From positions 684,501-748,500 of the forward strand of contig NZ_JAQOMR010000001.1 of the NCBI RefSeq assembly GCF_028401385.1: 64,000 nucleotides of DNA, written 5' to 3'. The DNA is from Marinicella algicola. GTDB taxonomy: Bacteria; Pseudomonadota; Gammaproteobacteria; Xanthomonadales; Marinicellaceae. The notes beneath the pieces were generated by a model that made no database searches, was not told the DNA's origin, and was given only the letters and a program-made list of their open reading frames with translations. The translations under genes and the position numbers were made by a program. This document shows, one piece after another, positions 29,315-39,534 of this stretch. The stretch's first letter is position 1. Each line of letters begins with the position of its first letter.

Positions 29315-29626
29315 ATGAAACATGTTATTGATTTAGAAGATATGCTCAAAAACTCTTCTGAAGAAGAGTTGATCAATTTTCTTATGATCCTTATCGAGGA
29401 TCTCGATGAAATGGGTGCCCTCAACGCGGTCGAATATTTCTCGCTCCGGAAGTTCTTCTGCAAGGCGTGGCCTTTCGCGTCAAACGCACTGCAATATCTT
29501 TCCGCAACGGCGATGCGTCCCAGCGTCCAGGTCGTCTCGAAGGTCGCCTACACGGTCGGAAATTATGTTTCCGGAAAGAAATGCGCACCGTCCGCGTTCA
29601 GCGTTCCTGGTAGTTCGGAGGCCTGA
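29315..29626 (+). CDS. Unknown 103-residue protein
   Basis: The ATG at 29315 has a good ribosome-binding site (AGGAG). The N-terminal third is acidic and probably helical (IDLEDMLKNSSEEELINFLM, then ILIEDLDEMGALNAVEY). The C-terminal part is basic and less ordered, with FFCKAWPFASNALQYLSATA. No family is recognised and no signal peptide is seen. It is two bases upstream of the first secreted paralogue, so it may share a transcript with it; a leader-like or chaperone role would be a guess. Confidence 0.6.
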   Translation: MKHVIDLEDMLKNSSEEELINFLMILIEDLDEMGALNAVEYFSLRKFFCKAWPFASNALQYLSATAMRPSVQVVSKVAYTVGNYVSGKKCAPSAFSVPGSSEA

Positions 29627-29628
29627 TC

Positions 29629-30991
29629 ATGTCTGTTTACGAAAACTCTCCGAACGCCGTCCGCGCTCACGATCTGGCGAGAAAGCTCTACCTCAGCGTT
29701 GCCATGTCCGGCCTTTTGTGCAGCGCCCCTGGTCTTGCAAGCAAGGCCATGGCTGCATGCAGCGAAGACACTGAACAGTTAGCTTCGACCACCGTTGTCC
29801 TTTACTGGAACGGCGCAGATTCGGTCGTCAACGGAAATCCAGGATCCGGGCCTCAGGGCGGAAGCGGCGAATGGAACGGCTCTAATCAAAACTGGACGAG
29901 ACGAATGCGGCACCATCGCTTCGGTATGGAGTTCCCCGGCCTTGGGCGTGTTCAGCGAAAAGGGCGGGACAGTCACCCTTACAGACAACCTAAAAGTATA
30001 TAGCCTGACGTTCGAAGATGACAGCTACAGCATTGAGCCGCCCGCCGACGGCGATGACAATATCGGAACCCTGAGTATTGCGCCCTTTCCCTCTGTAACG
30101 TGGACCGTTGACAGCCAGTATGCCCAAATTTTCGTTAATTTTGATCGACAGATGGGCGCTTTGGCGACACCAAACAAAGAGCTCATCATCTCTGGTTCCG
30201 GAGAAATGATTTTCTACAACAAAAAATCATACACAGGGAGGGTTGTTGTCGATAAAGGTTCAACCTTAACGTTAGGACAGGATAGGAATCCAGCAAGCGT
30301 CGATGGTCAAATTGAACTGCTGTCAGATGCACGCATCAATTTCTACTCTTATGATAAGAACAGGAATGATGCTCCGACGACACTTAGTAATTTTGTTTTC
30401 AGTAACATCGATAATACGCAGCCGGCTAAAATCTATTTTACCGGCCCTCAAAGCTTTAATCTGACTGGAAACTTTAGCGGATTTCACGGCAACTCCTACA
30501 TTAAGAGCGATATCGAAATAAGTGACATCGGCTTGCTTGGCGGGGCGGTGAATGTCGAGATAAATCCAACCAAGCAGTTCGGTTCTACGATTTCAGGAAC
30601 CGGCACGATCGGCGGAGCGGGAAAAGATTTCGTTCTCGGTCCAGGCTTCCTGCAGCCGGGCGACGAAGATACGACCGGAATGCTTACCATCGGCGGCAAC
30701 CTGATATTATCAGACCAGTCCACAATCATTGTGGCAATCAAAGGGACCAACCCCGACCTAAATGACCAGGTCCGTATCAATGGATCAATCAACACCTTGG
30801 CAGCAAAACAGTTTACGATCAACGGGGACCCGGATCCGGGTGACTATACCATCATGTATTACGATGCCGACGCTGGAGACCCGAGTGGCGCTCCAACCTC
30901 TGTCCTCATTCAGGGCAACTCAAGAAAAGAGGGAAAAATATCGGCAAGTGATGGAAAAGTAATTTTAACAGTTACGGAGCTTAACGAGTAA
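29629..30991 (+). CDS. Secreted PATR-like protein, paralogue 1 (two frame breaks)
   Basis: The repaired length is 454 residues. A long signal peptide (LYLSVAMSGLLCSAPGLASK, cleavage after AMA) is followed by the family start LYWNGAD...SGEWNGSNQNWT. A beta-rich repeat region contains KKSYTGRVVVDKGSTLTLGQ, which fits the passenger-associated transport repeat (PATR) of autotransporters. The end is DGKVILTVTELNE; there is no beta-barrel. Frames break near 29893 and 29926 (G runs one short each). It is the most diverged of the five paralogues and has none of their shared cysteines. Confidence 0.65.
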
Positions 30992-31164
30992 TTAGAGATT
31001 CTATCTATGATTCTTTTCAATATATCATTGATATATCAAAATAAAACGTGACCCGATAATATCGTAAGTTCGTGAAAAAATGGGTGAACAGAATACGCAA
31101 GCTATAGAGCGTCAATCGATCCATTACCACATTTGTATTCTGTGAAGAGCTCGACGGAGGGAAA

Positions 31165-32558
31165 ATGCGCGCTGAAATGCAACCTATACGATATATTAAG
31201 CGAGGGACAATCGCGCTCATGGTGCCTCTCGCATTTCTTGCCGGTGTGCAGCTCACGCCGGCAAAGGCAACGGAGTCCGCAACCGAAGGGAATGGTTCTG
31301 ATTCGTTTGGGGTTCCGGCCGAGTTGAACTGGAACGGCGACGCAGGCGGTCCAGGCACGTGGTCCACAACGGCGGTAAATTGGTTCGATCCGGAAAGCGA
31401 CATCACCAGGAGCTGGCCGGGGCCACCCACACAGGCCGTTTTTGCGGGGCAGCAAGCCGGTACCGTCAGCGTGAGATCAGCCATAACCGTGCTGGACATG
31501 TCGTTTGATGATCCAGTTCACAGCGGATATTACACTCTGCAAGCTGACCCGGAATATGGTGGCTATTTACAAATAGCACGCGGCGGGCAGACCGCTTCTA
31601 TAGTTGGCGAAAACCTCCCTAAACTGGCTGAATTAAAGGTCGATATTGTCGATGCCCCGGCAGCGTTGTCGAGTAACGTGGTCTCCAATATCGAGATCTC
31701 CAAGGGCATCAAGTATATTGGCGAAAAGCAGTATTTCGGGAACACGACAATCCTTGCAGGCGGGTTTCTTCAACTTGGAGATGAAAACGGGATTGGCGGC
31801 TTTTCCGGCAATGTGGATTTCGCAACCACCACCTCCATATATGACGCACCAAGACTATCCATTTTCTACGATGGAAATACACAGTTCAATACACGGCTGA
31901 GCGGGCAGCCCACGAATAGTGCCGTGGGCCTCACATGTACAGATCAGGACGCAGACAGCACCATCGTCAATTACACATCGGATAATAGCACAGCGAATGG
32001 GAGCACGCTGGTTTCGAACTGCAACCTGGAAGTCGACGGCAAAATCGGAGGCAATGTCTATGGCATGGACATCATGACCGGAAATCTGCGCCCTTTTTCG
32101 CTTTCCGGCGAGGGGTCGTCGGCATCCTTCAAAACAGCATGACCTATGTCACGACCGCAGATATCGGCCCGGGCGGGGTCGCGCCAGATAACATTGGAAA
32201 GCTAACCCTCAATGGGCTGGCATTCAAGGCGGTCCCGGCTGATGGAAGCGGCGGTGACGGTACTGTATCGATCGATCTGGAAATCAATGATGCGAGTACG
32301 GGTGGGCACGTCACCCACGACCTCCTGACGGTCGAGGGCTACTTTATTCCGACCCGGAATTACAACTTTATGATCTCCGGAACTATGCGGACGAATGGCC
32401 AATATCAGCTCGCAAAATTTGGCTATCTTGGCTCCACCGCTGTGGACTATGGCAAGTTCGATACCAGTCAGCTGGACGATCAGGGCAACTGCAAGGCCGA
32501 AATATCGACAACAGATAACAACGTGGCCAATGTCTATTTGACCTGCACTGGCTTTTAG
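31165..32558 (+). CDS. Secreted PATR-like protein, paralogue 2 (one frame break)
   Basis: The repaired length is 464 residues. The ATG at 31165 follows GACGGAGGGAAA. The start MRAEMQPIRYIKRG resembles paralogue 5; the signal peptide ends in PAKA. The family start is ELNWNGDAGGPGTWSTTAVN, followed by SWPGPPTQAVF. The PATR-like core is KQYFGNTTILAGGFLQLGDE. It keeps only the first and last of four cysteines seen in paralogues 3-5 (LTCTDQDADS, LVSNCNLEVDG). The frame breaks near 32134 (AAAA for AAAAA). The end, DNNVANVYLTCTGF, lacks a barrel. It is followed by an IS copy. Confidence 0.7.
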
Positions 32559-32619
32559 TGGTCGACGGCTGCATCTGGTTTCCTTTCCGAGCGCAAATTT
32601 CGAGTGCTTGCGACTGTAA

Positions 32620-33548
32620 GAGCCGGATTCAAAAGTTCATGATGGGAAACAATATCGTGCGAGGCGTCTGGTCATCACCCTGATGCTGGCGATGTTGACC
32701 CATGCTGTGGCGCTTGCGATGGACTTTTCCCAATCTTTGGCCAACCGACGGCATCGTCCGAACCAGCCGAAGGTGCGCTCCACCACCCATCGGCGGGGCA
32801 GAACCTCAAAGCCTTTCGCTATGTCGGAGCGCTTGATGATTTCAAGGTTCCATTGGCCGCATCCGCGCAGCGCTTTTCGCAACTTCTGCCCGGCATAGCC
32901 GCCATCTGCGAAGACATGGCGCAACCAGGGAAACGGTAGCGGATGGCTTTCAGGACATCGGGCGCACCGTCGCGGTCCTGGATATCGGCAGCATGGACAA
33001 GCACGAACAGCATCAGCCCGATCGTATCGGTGATGATGTGGCGCTTGCGGCCCTTGATCTTCTTGCCGGCGTCGTAGCCCGAAACCCCGCCGCTTTCGGT
33101 GGTCTTGACACTCTGGCTGTCGATGACACCGGCTGTGGGCGAGGCCTCGCGCCCCTCCAGTTCGCGCGTAGCGCAGACGAGCAGATGATTGATGGTCTGC
33201 CAAAGGCCGATGTCGCGCCAGCCATAGAAATAGCCTCGCACCGTGGAGACCGGAGGAAGTCCTTCGGCAGAGCCCGCCATTGACTGCCGCTGCCCGCAAT
33301 ATAAAGGATCGCGTTCACCACTTCCCTCATATTCGTTTTCCGTGGCCGCCCGCCGGGCTTGGCCAGCGGTATCAGTGGAGCAATTACAGCCCACTCACGG
33401 TCCGTCAAATCGGTTGGATAGCGAAGGCGATCCCGGTTATGCTGCAGGCGGGTGATATCATTCCAGGGCATGCGATCCTCCACGTTCTTGGCAGAGGTGG
33501 TTGAATCACATCCTTCTGATATCACTCAACAACTTTTAAATCGGGCTC
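32620..33548 (-). mobile_element. IS5-family (IS427-like) insertion sequence, copy A
   Basis: A 929-bp element with inverted ends GAGCCGGATTCAAAAGTT and AACTTTTAAATCGGGCTC (16 of 18 bases match) and a TAA duplication on both sides. It is identical to the copy at 48502-49432 except for two missing Gs (at 32928-32930 and 33255-33256). It separates paralogues 2 and 3 of the secreted array and could cut paralogues 3-5 off from an upstream promoter. Confidence 0.9.
32637..33525 (-). CDS. IS5-family transposase, copy A (two frame breaks)
   Basis: This should encode the same 296-residue transposase as the copy at 48519-49409: N-terminal YPTDLTDREWAVIAPLIPLA, then GVIDSQSVKTTESGG with the first catalytic Asp, and VFADGGYAGQKLRKAL with the second. 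Two G runs are one base short compared with that copy and break the frame at about 33255 and 32929. Either this copy is dead or, more likely, the two gaps are read errors. Confidence 0.85.
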
Positions 33549-33707
33549 TAAGAGAACGAACAAGCACATTTTCTGTTGGTGTCGAATTTTCCACTCTAGA
33601 AATAGTAAAAAATACATGCAGACGTATATGTATAATTCTTTTAACAGGTCATAAAGCACTTCTGATGCGACCTATGCGTGGTGTTGAAGCAAAAAATGGA
33701 ACATGTT

Positions 33708-35103
33708 ATGCGCGCTATAAAAATGTTGAAAGACTATAATCTGCTATGCGGAGTGTTTGTTGGGCTGATCTCCGTATTTCTAACGGGAAAAGCTTCCGTG
33801 GCGGCTGCAGAGAGTGTGCCGCGGCTCGCCGCCCCCGTATTCTGGCGCCGCAATACCCGGATACCATGCTCTACTGGAGGGAACCGACTGGCGGATCGGG
33901 CACCTGGAACACGACCGATCTCGACTGGGTGGACCTGGATACAAACAACATTACGGCTTGGCCGGGTCCTCCGGCAGGAGCCAATTTCTATGGCACCCAA
34001 GGCGGGACCGTAACCGTAGCCGGTGCGATTCAGGCGCTTTTCATCACCGCCTCTGCGCCAAACGGCTATACTTTCAGGGAGGCGATATCACCTTGCCGCG
34101 CGGACTGGGCGATGCCACTATTGCGGGCCCAACCGCAGGCAGCGGGATTGACGAATTCAGCGTTTTTGAAAGCGATATCAAGGATACAGCGGCTGCCCTT
34201 GCGGCGCGGTACCCTGTCCCGGATGTCTATATTCGCGGCGCGGTAAAGTTTAAGGGCACCAAAAGCTATCGGGGTGACACCTATATTGAGGCGCAGGGAA
34301 AGCTTCTACTGGGAGACGCTGACCCGGACACCGAGTTTACTGACTTGAATGGCGATATAGGCTTCGTAAATCTCATACCCTATCCTCAAGATGAAGCCTG
34401 GGGCATTTTGGAATATTACCTGGAAGCAGCGGCGTTTGACTTCGACAAAACAATTTTATCATCATTTCCGGAATCCGAAATTCAATTCTTTTGCAAGCAA
34501 GATGTTGTTTGCATAATAAATTATTCTTCCGATAACGGTGAATATATTGGAAAAACATTTTGCTACGATTGCACTATTAATCTTGATGGAAACATTGGTG
34601 GATCTTTATCAAACCTCAATGAGGAAGGTGAATATAGTCATATCTCAATAGCTGGCTCTGGTATTATCGGCCAGCCTGGAGTTGAGAACTCATTTTATGG
34701 TGTCGTCATCATGCCATCCATCCAGGAAAGCACGACCGAACTCTTATTTCGTGGATCCGTAAGAACATACCAATCGGAGCCGAACGGCGAGAATGATAAT
34801 AGGACGCACCTCGGCTTTGCTTTATTGGATGAAGTAGACGACAACAATAACACTTCATTTGCTACACTGAGAATAGCCGAAGATTTTGAGCCATGGGACA
34901 GACAAATAAGCGTTACCTTATCGGGAACGCTGTCTGCGCCTGGCCAGTATCGGCTGGCCTCCTTTGGCGGCGTGCCCAACGCGCCGCTGGCAATTCATAT
35001 CCGCGACGACAACCTCATAACAGCAATACCCTTGCAAATAGATGTTGAACTTTTGCCGAACGGCGAGGGGTTTGATCTCGTGTTGATGGCCACGCAACAA
35101 TAG
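33708..35103 (+). CDS. Secreted PATR-like protein, paralogue 3 (two frame breaks)
   Basis: The repaired length is 465 residues. The signal peptide includes LLCGVFVGLISVFLTGKASV. The mature start is MLYWREPTGGSGTWNTTDLD, then AWPGPPAGANF. The PATR-like core is KSYRGDTYIEAQGKLLLGDA at about residue 185. Four cysteines follow in the pattern C-x5-C-x16-C-x2-C, ending TFCYDC. The C-terminus carries GQYRLASFGGVPNAPLAIH and ends GFDLVLMATQQ. Frames break near 33834 (five Cs for six) and 34077 (C for CC). The start is weakly supported; no clear ribosome-binding site. Closest relative is paralogue 4. Confidence 0.7.
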
Positions 35104-35183
35104 CGCGCGGCCACAGGCAGCTTAAAAATATGTGGGTTTATGGCCCAGATGGACCAAGCGTCCAAATTCAAGTGGAGCATCCC

Positions 35184-36577
35184 ATGCATGCAACAACACA
35201 GCTGAAAACGTATGCCCTTTTAGGCGGAATATTCCTTGGCTCGATCGCTGCATTTCTGTCGGTCCGGATGCCGGCGAAAGCAACCGAGGTTGGAACGCAT
35301 GACGCCGTCCGCCCTGTTCTGGTCCCGCAAAATCCCGGCACCATGCTCTACTGGAAAGACCCGACTGGTGGTTCGGGCACCTGGAACACGACCAACTTGG
35401 ACTGGAGGTTCCGGGAGACAAATAGGGATCTGGCATGGCCGGGCCCTCCGGCAGGAGCCAATTTTCAGGGTGACCAGGGTGGGACAGTAACAGTAGAAGG
35501 CACAGTTAAGGCGCTTTTTATCGCCATTTCCGGACCAGGCATCTACACCTTCACGGGAGGAGACATCATTTTACCACTCGGTCTGGGGGATGCCTCTATC
35601 TCAGGCACATCGGCTGATGATAATCATGTTGGAGATTTCAACGTTTTTGAAAGTGACATCAAGGATTCAAGGGCTGTCCTTTCGGCGCAATACCCGGTGG
35701 CAGACGTCTATGTTCGCGGGGCGGTGAAATTCAAGGGCACCAAAAGCTATGAGGGCGATACGTACATCGATATGCCCGGAGAGTTGTCGTTGGGCGACGT
35801 CCAGCAGAACACCCCTTTCACAGACCTGAACGGCAATATAGGTTTTGTTAATCTAACGCATCGTCCTGTCGGTGAAGCTTGGGGCATTTTGGAATATTAC
35901 CTGACCGCTGCGGATTTTACTTTCGACAAGAGCATTTTATCGTCTTTCAGAAACTCCGAAATATCCTTCACATGCAAGGCCGAGGTGATCTGTAATGTAA
36001 TATACACCGCGGACAACGGAGATTACAACGGAAACACATTTTGCTACGGTTGCAGATTTATACTCTCGGGAAACATAGGTGGGGCGCTATCAAGCCGAGG
36101 ATCGGACGATCATCTGAGAGCAATAACAATAGCGGGGTCCGGAAACATTGGATCTCATAATATTGAAAGTTCATTTTACGGACTGAATATACAGCCACGT
36201 ATAGCCGGAAATAGCGATGCGTTGACATTTCTCGGCTCTGTTAGGACCTACCCTCTCGCAGATCCAGAAACGAGCGACGACGAGACCTGGGTTTCATTTA
36301 ATATAGAGAATGAAAATGAAGACGAAAATGTTTTATTTGCCCCTCTGATCATAGAAGAAGCTTTTTCCCTTGGGATGGGCGTATAACCGTTGACCTATCC
36401 GGGTCGTTGTTCAGGCCGGGTGAGTATCGGTTGGCATCTTTCAGAAATGTTCCCAACGGCAACCTGGCTATTGTCCGCACGGCTCTATCCCTGACAACCA
36501 CTTTGCGAATAGACGTCGATCTTGTTGCAACTGACGATACAGGCCTAGATCTCATTCTAACGGCAACGCAACAATAG
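35184..36577 (+). CDS. Secreted PATR-like protein, paralogue 4 (one frame break)
   Basis: The repaired length is 464 residues. The ATG at 35184 follows GGAGCATCCC. The signal peptide is LKTYALLGGIFLGSIAAFLS with cleavage after PAKA. It is near-identical in layout to paralogue 3: MLYWKDPTGGSGTWNTTNLD, GAVKFKGTKSYEGDTYIDMP, four cysteines ending TFCYGC, and a C-terminal PGEYRLASFRNVPNGNLAI ending LILTATQQ. The frame breaks near 36370 (CCC for CCCC). No barrel or anchor is present, so the mature protein should be periplasmic or released. Confidence 0.7.
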
Positions 36578-36652
36578 CGACCTGTTGCAGGCGCGCGGGC
36601 GTCCGAAGTTAGCCAGCAGGTGTCACGACACGTATATGAAGGAGAGAAAGAA

Positions 36653-38050
36653 ATGCGCATATCAATACAACCTATACGATTAATATGTGCTTCAATGTTG
36701 CTTTTGGGAGCGCTCGCAATACTGTCAGCCGGACAGATACCGGTTATGGCCGGCGAAATTGAAACCGGGCAGGAGCTTATCGCCTCGCGTATGGTTGCGC
36801 CGGGTCAACAACTCTCATGGCAGGCCAGAAATACAGATTTCGATGTGTGGAATACAACCGCCGTCAACTGGCGTGACGAGGCTACCGGAGCGATAGGCAG
36901 ATGGCCTGGCGCTCAGGCAACTGCCAATTTCACGAGCAACCAGAATTACAATGTTCAGATTGACGACGGAGGGATTGAAGCACTCACAATAAATGCCGTC
37001 GCTGGTGGATACACGTTAACCGGCGGTAACATCGTGCTGCCGCGCGGCACAGATCCCGCCACGCTTTCAGGTCCTTCGGTTGCCACCACTACGACAAACT
37101 ACCTAAAGGTTCAATCAGACATCGTCGATGGTCAGATAAGAAGTATTTATCAACCCGCCACTTTCGCTGATATGCGCATCCAAGGATACGTGCAATTCCT
37201 TGGCTCTAAATCCTACGCGGGAAATACGTACATCGAACCAGAGAGCCTGCTTTTGGTCGACCTTGACAGATCGACCCCTAATCCAGCAAACGGATATTTG
37301 CGCGGCGCAATCAATTTTCGTAGCCCTCAAAATGGGTTCCCGGCTGCGTTCGGCTCCCAGATCATTTTTGCCCTAACTCCAAACTCGACCTATAGATACA
37401 CAAACCGTATCAGTGCATCTTCTATGAATTCGATCATGTCTTTCAATTGCTTCGGCCAAGGAAGAAAATGCAACATAGATTACCATCAAGATAACAGCGA
37501 CTTTGAAGGAACGACATATTGCTTTGGATGCAATTTTAATATTACAAGTTCCGCTCCAATTGGTGGTTCTCTTTCTAATAGTATTCCATATGGAATTTTT
37601 GACCGCATCACAATACGCGGCGCGGGATCGATAGGCAGCCAAAACAGGCAGAGTTCTTTTCTTGCTGCCGATATTATTACGGCCCTAGCCGCTCAACCCG
37701 GCCAAAATATAGTCTTCCCTGGTGATCTTGTCGGGGCAGTGCTTCCAGTCGGAGTCGCAGGTGACGGCAGGAACCAATTCAGACTGGGCTTTTCCTTTTT
37801 CGGCAACAATACATCACAAGTTCAGGTAATGGGAAGTTTCGTTCCAGCCGGAAATGAGATTGACGTAGTCGTTACTGGAACGCTTACCGAGCCGCGCGAC
37901 TATGTTCTGGCAACTTTCGGCGGGATTCCCAACGGGCCACCGCAAATCAACTTAATCACCGACACACTTACAACGCAGCTGCAAACCGAAGCAAATTTCG
38001 CCGCGAATGGCGAGGGTTTCAATCTTGTTTTATCGGCTACGCAACATTAG
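36653..38050 (+). CDS. Secreted PATR-like protein, paralogue 5 (intact)
   Basis: A 465-residue protein, the only one of the five without a frame break. The ribosome-binding site is AAGGAGAGAAAG. The signal peptide is ICASMLLLGALAILSAGQIP with cleavage after VMA. The family start is LSWQARNTDFDVWNTTAVNW, with RWPGAQATANF after it. The PATR-like core is KSYAGNTYIEPESLLLVDLD. The four cysteines read C-x6-C-x16-C-x2-C, ending TYCFGC. The C-terminus is RDYVLATFGGIPNGPPQIN and GFNLVLSATQH. It closes the array and is followed by IS3 debris. Confidence 0.75.
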   Translation: MRISIQPIRLICASMLLLGALAILSAGQIPVMAGEIETGQELIASRMVAPGQQLSWQARNTDFDVWNTTAVNWRDEATGAIGRWPGAQATANFTSNQNYNVQIDDGGIEALTINAVAGGYTLTGGNIVLPRGTDPATLSGPSVATTTTNYLKVQSDIVDGQIRSIYQPATFADMRIQGYVQFLGSKSYAGNTYIEPESLLLVDLDRSTPNPANGYLRGAINFRSPQNGFPAAFGSQIIFALTPNSTYRYTNRISASSMNSIMSFNCFGQGRKCNIDYHQDNSDFEGTTYCFGCNFNITSSAPIGGSLSNSIPYGIFDRITIRGAGSIGSQNRQSSFLAADIITALAAQPGQNIVFPGDLVGAVLPVGVAGDGRNQFRLGFSFFGNNTSQVQVMGSFVPAGNEIDVVVTGTLTEPRDYVLATFGGIPNGPPQINLITDTLTTQLQTEANFAANGEGFNLVLSATQH

Positions 38051-38179
38051 CGACGGTCTGCAGGCCACTGGCGATGGAGCTTCATCAATAAACAACTCCC
38101 GCACAACCGAAGTGCTCTGCCCCCATGCATCTACACTGCGCCCATTTATTGGACCGCCGGATGTTGGGTTTTCCGGCTC

Positions 38180-39193
38180 CGATCACGATGGCGGGCTGGC
38201 AGTGCCACCGGGATTATGCAATGCGATCGGGACGTTGTATCCGATCGCCGAATGAGGACGGTCCTCATTGTAGTGTCTACGCCAATCCTCCAACTTTTCG
38301 CGCGCATCCGCAAGGCTCATGAACCAGTTCGCGTTCAGGCATTCCGCACGCAGCTTGCTGTTGAAGGCTTCGATGAAGCCGTTGTCGGTCGGCTTGTCAG
38401 GCCGCGAGAAGTCCAGTGTGACCTATGTTCACATAGGCCCACAGATCGAGGTCGCGGGAGATAAATTCGCTGCCATTGTCGCCCCTTATCGTCTTCGGAT
38501 AGCCGTCTTTCCCGCAGATCCGTTCCAGCGTTTGCACCACATCCTCACCGCGATAAGTGAAGCGCGGATCGGTCGCCGGGCTGAAGCGGGAATGGATATC
38601 CACAATGGTCAGGATCCGCAGCTTCTTGCCTGCCGCGAGCTGATCATGAACAAAGTCCATCGCCCAGATATCGTTCGGCCCTATTGCCTCCTGACGATCC
38701 TCGCGCAGCTTTGCCTTCACCCGACGTTTCGGGTGTTTGTTCCTGAGCTGTAGCCCTAACGCCTTGTAAATCCTGCGCGTCTTCTTGATATTGACAGTCC
38801 AGCCTTCTCTTCGCAGGAGTACGTGAACGCGGCGGTAGCCAAACCGGACGCGTGTCTCGTATATCTCCTTGATCCCCCTTTCAAGAGCGGCCTGACCGAT
38901 GTGGCGGGATTTGTAGTGGTAGGTCGAGGTGTCGAACGTCAGAACCTTGAGAGGCTCGTCTGATCGACACGCCCCAGTCTACCAGCATCCCATCCACAAG
39001 CTTGCGCGTGCGGGCAGGCACTAGAGCTTTTGGCGGATGACATGCCTCGAAGCATCTCGCGGTCCAGCGTCAGATCCGCAACGATCCGTTTCAGTTTCGC
39101 ATTCTCATCTTCCAAAGCCTTCAGCCGGCGCGATGCAAAGACCAAGAGGCTAGCGCGATCACTGGGGAGCTGTTGGTAACCCAGATTTGACAT
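38180..39193 (-). pseudogene. IS3-family (IS407-like) element remnant
   Basis: The reverse strand starts in the middle of OrfA (RRLKALEDENAKLKRIVADL, then TLDREMLRG) and passes by a frame shift into OrfB (KLVDGMLVDWGVSIRRAS). OrfB has the rve integrase core: IGPNDIWAMDFVHDQLAAGK, TIRGDNGSEFIS, and DKPTDNGFIEAFNSKLRAEC. The OrfA N-terminus is missing and OrfB is broken near 38400 and 38945. The usual OrfA/OrfB switch is programmed in this family, but the truncation shows a dead element. It bounds the secreted array on the right. Confidence 0.8.
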
Positions 39194-39534
39194 AATTCAA
39201 CTGATACAATCACTTATTTGATTGTTCATTTAATAATAACTACTATTCATCATTTAATATCTTGTCGAACCATGCAAAAGCGAGTAAACGCAAAACGCTA
39301 ACACGTAATAGCATATGGGTTTTGAGGATGTGCGCCGTTGCAGTTTCTGAAGTTGACGGGAGTATGGCGTTCTTGCGCAGCCGGTTTTCAATCCGCGTCA
39401 GCGAAGTCGTTGCAGCTGCGCCGAGCGCAGTAAATGCTGCAGGCGTGAGACAGGCCGCGCACATCAGGCCAGGTAATTCAGAGTTCAGCTTCGTTTATAT
39501 GAAGCCTGTGTTCTCGGCAGTGAGGAAAGAGTAA
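39194..39534. other. Intergenic stretch upstream of the DapA-like gene
   Basis: Begins with an AT-rich segment, then carries open frames on both strands that show no recognisable motif. The ribosome-binding site AGGAAAGAGTAA for the next gene is at its end. It should hold the promoter of the DapA-sialidase-Tct operon. Confidence 0.35.

Noticed and set aside
39243..39534. Small open frames on both strands upstream of the DapA-like gene
   Set aside because: Composition and lack of motifs or ribosome-binding sites suggest non-coding DNA beside an IS3 remnant.
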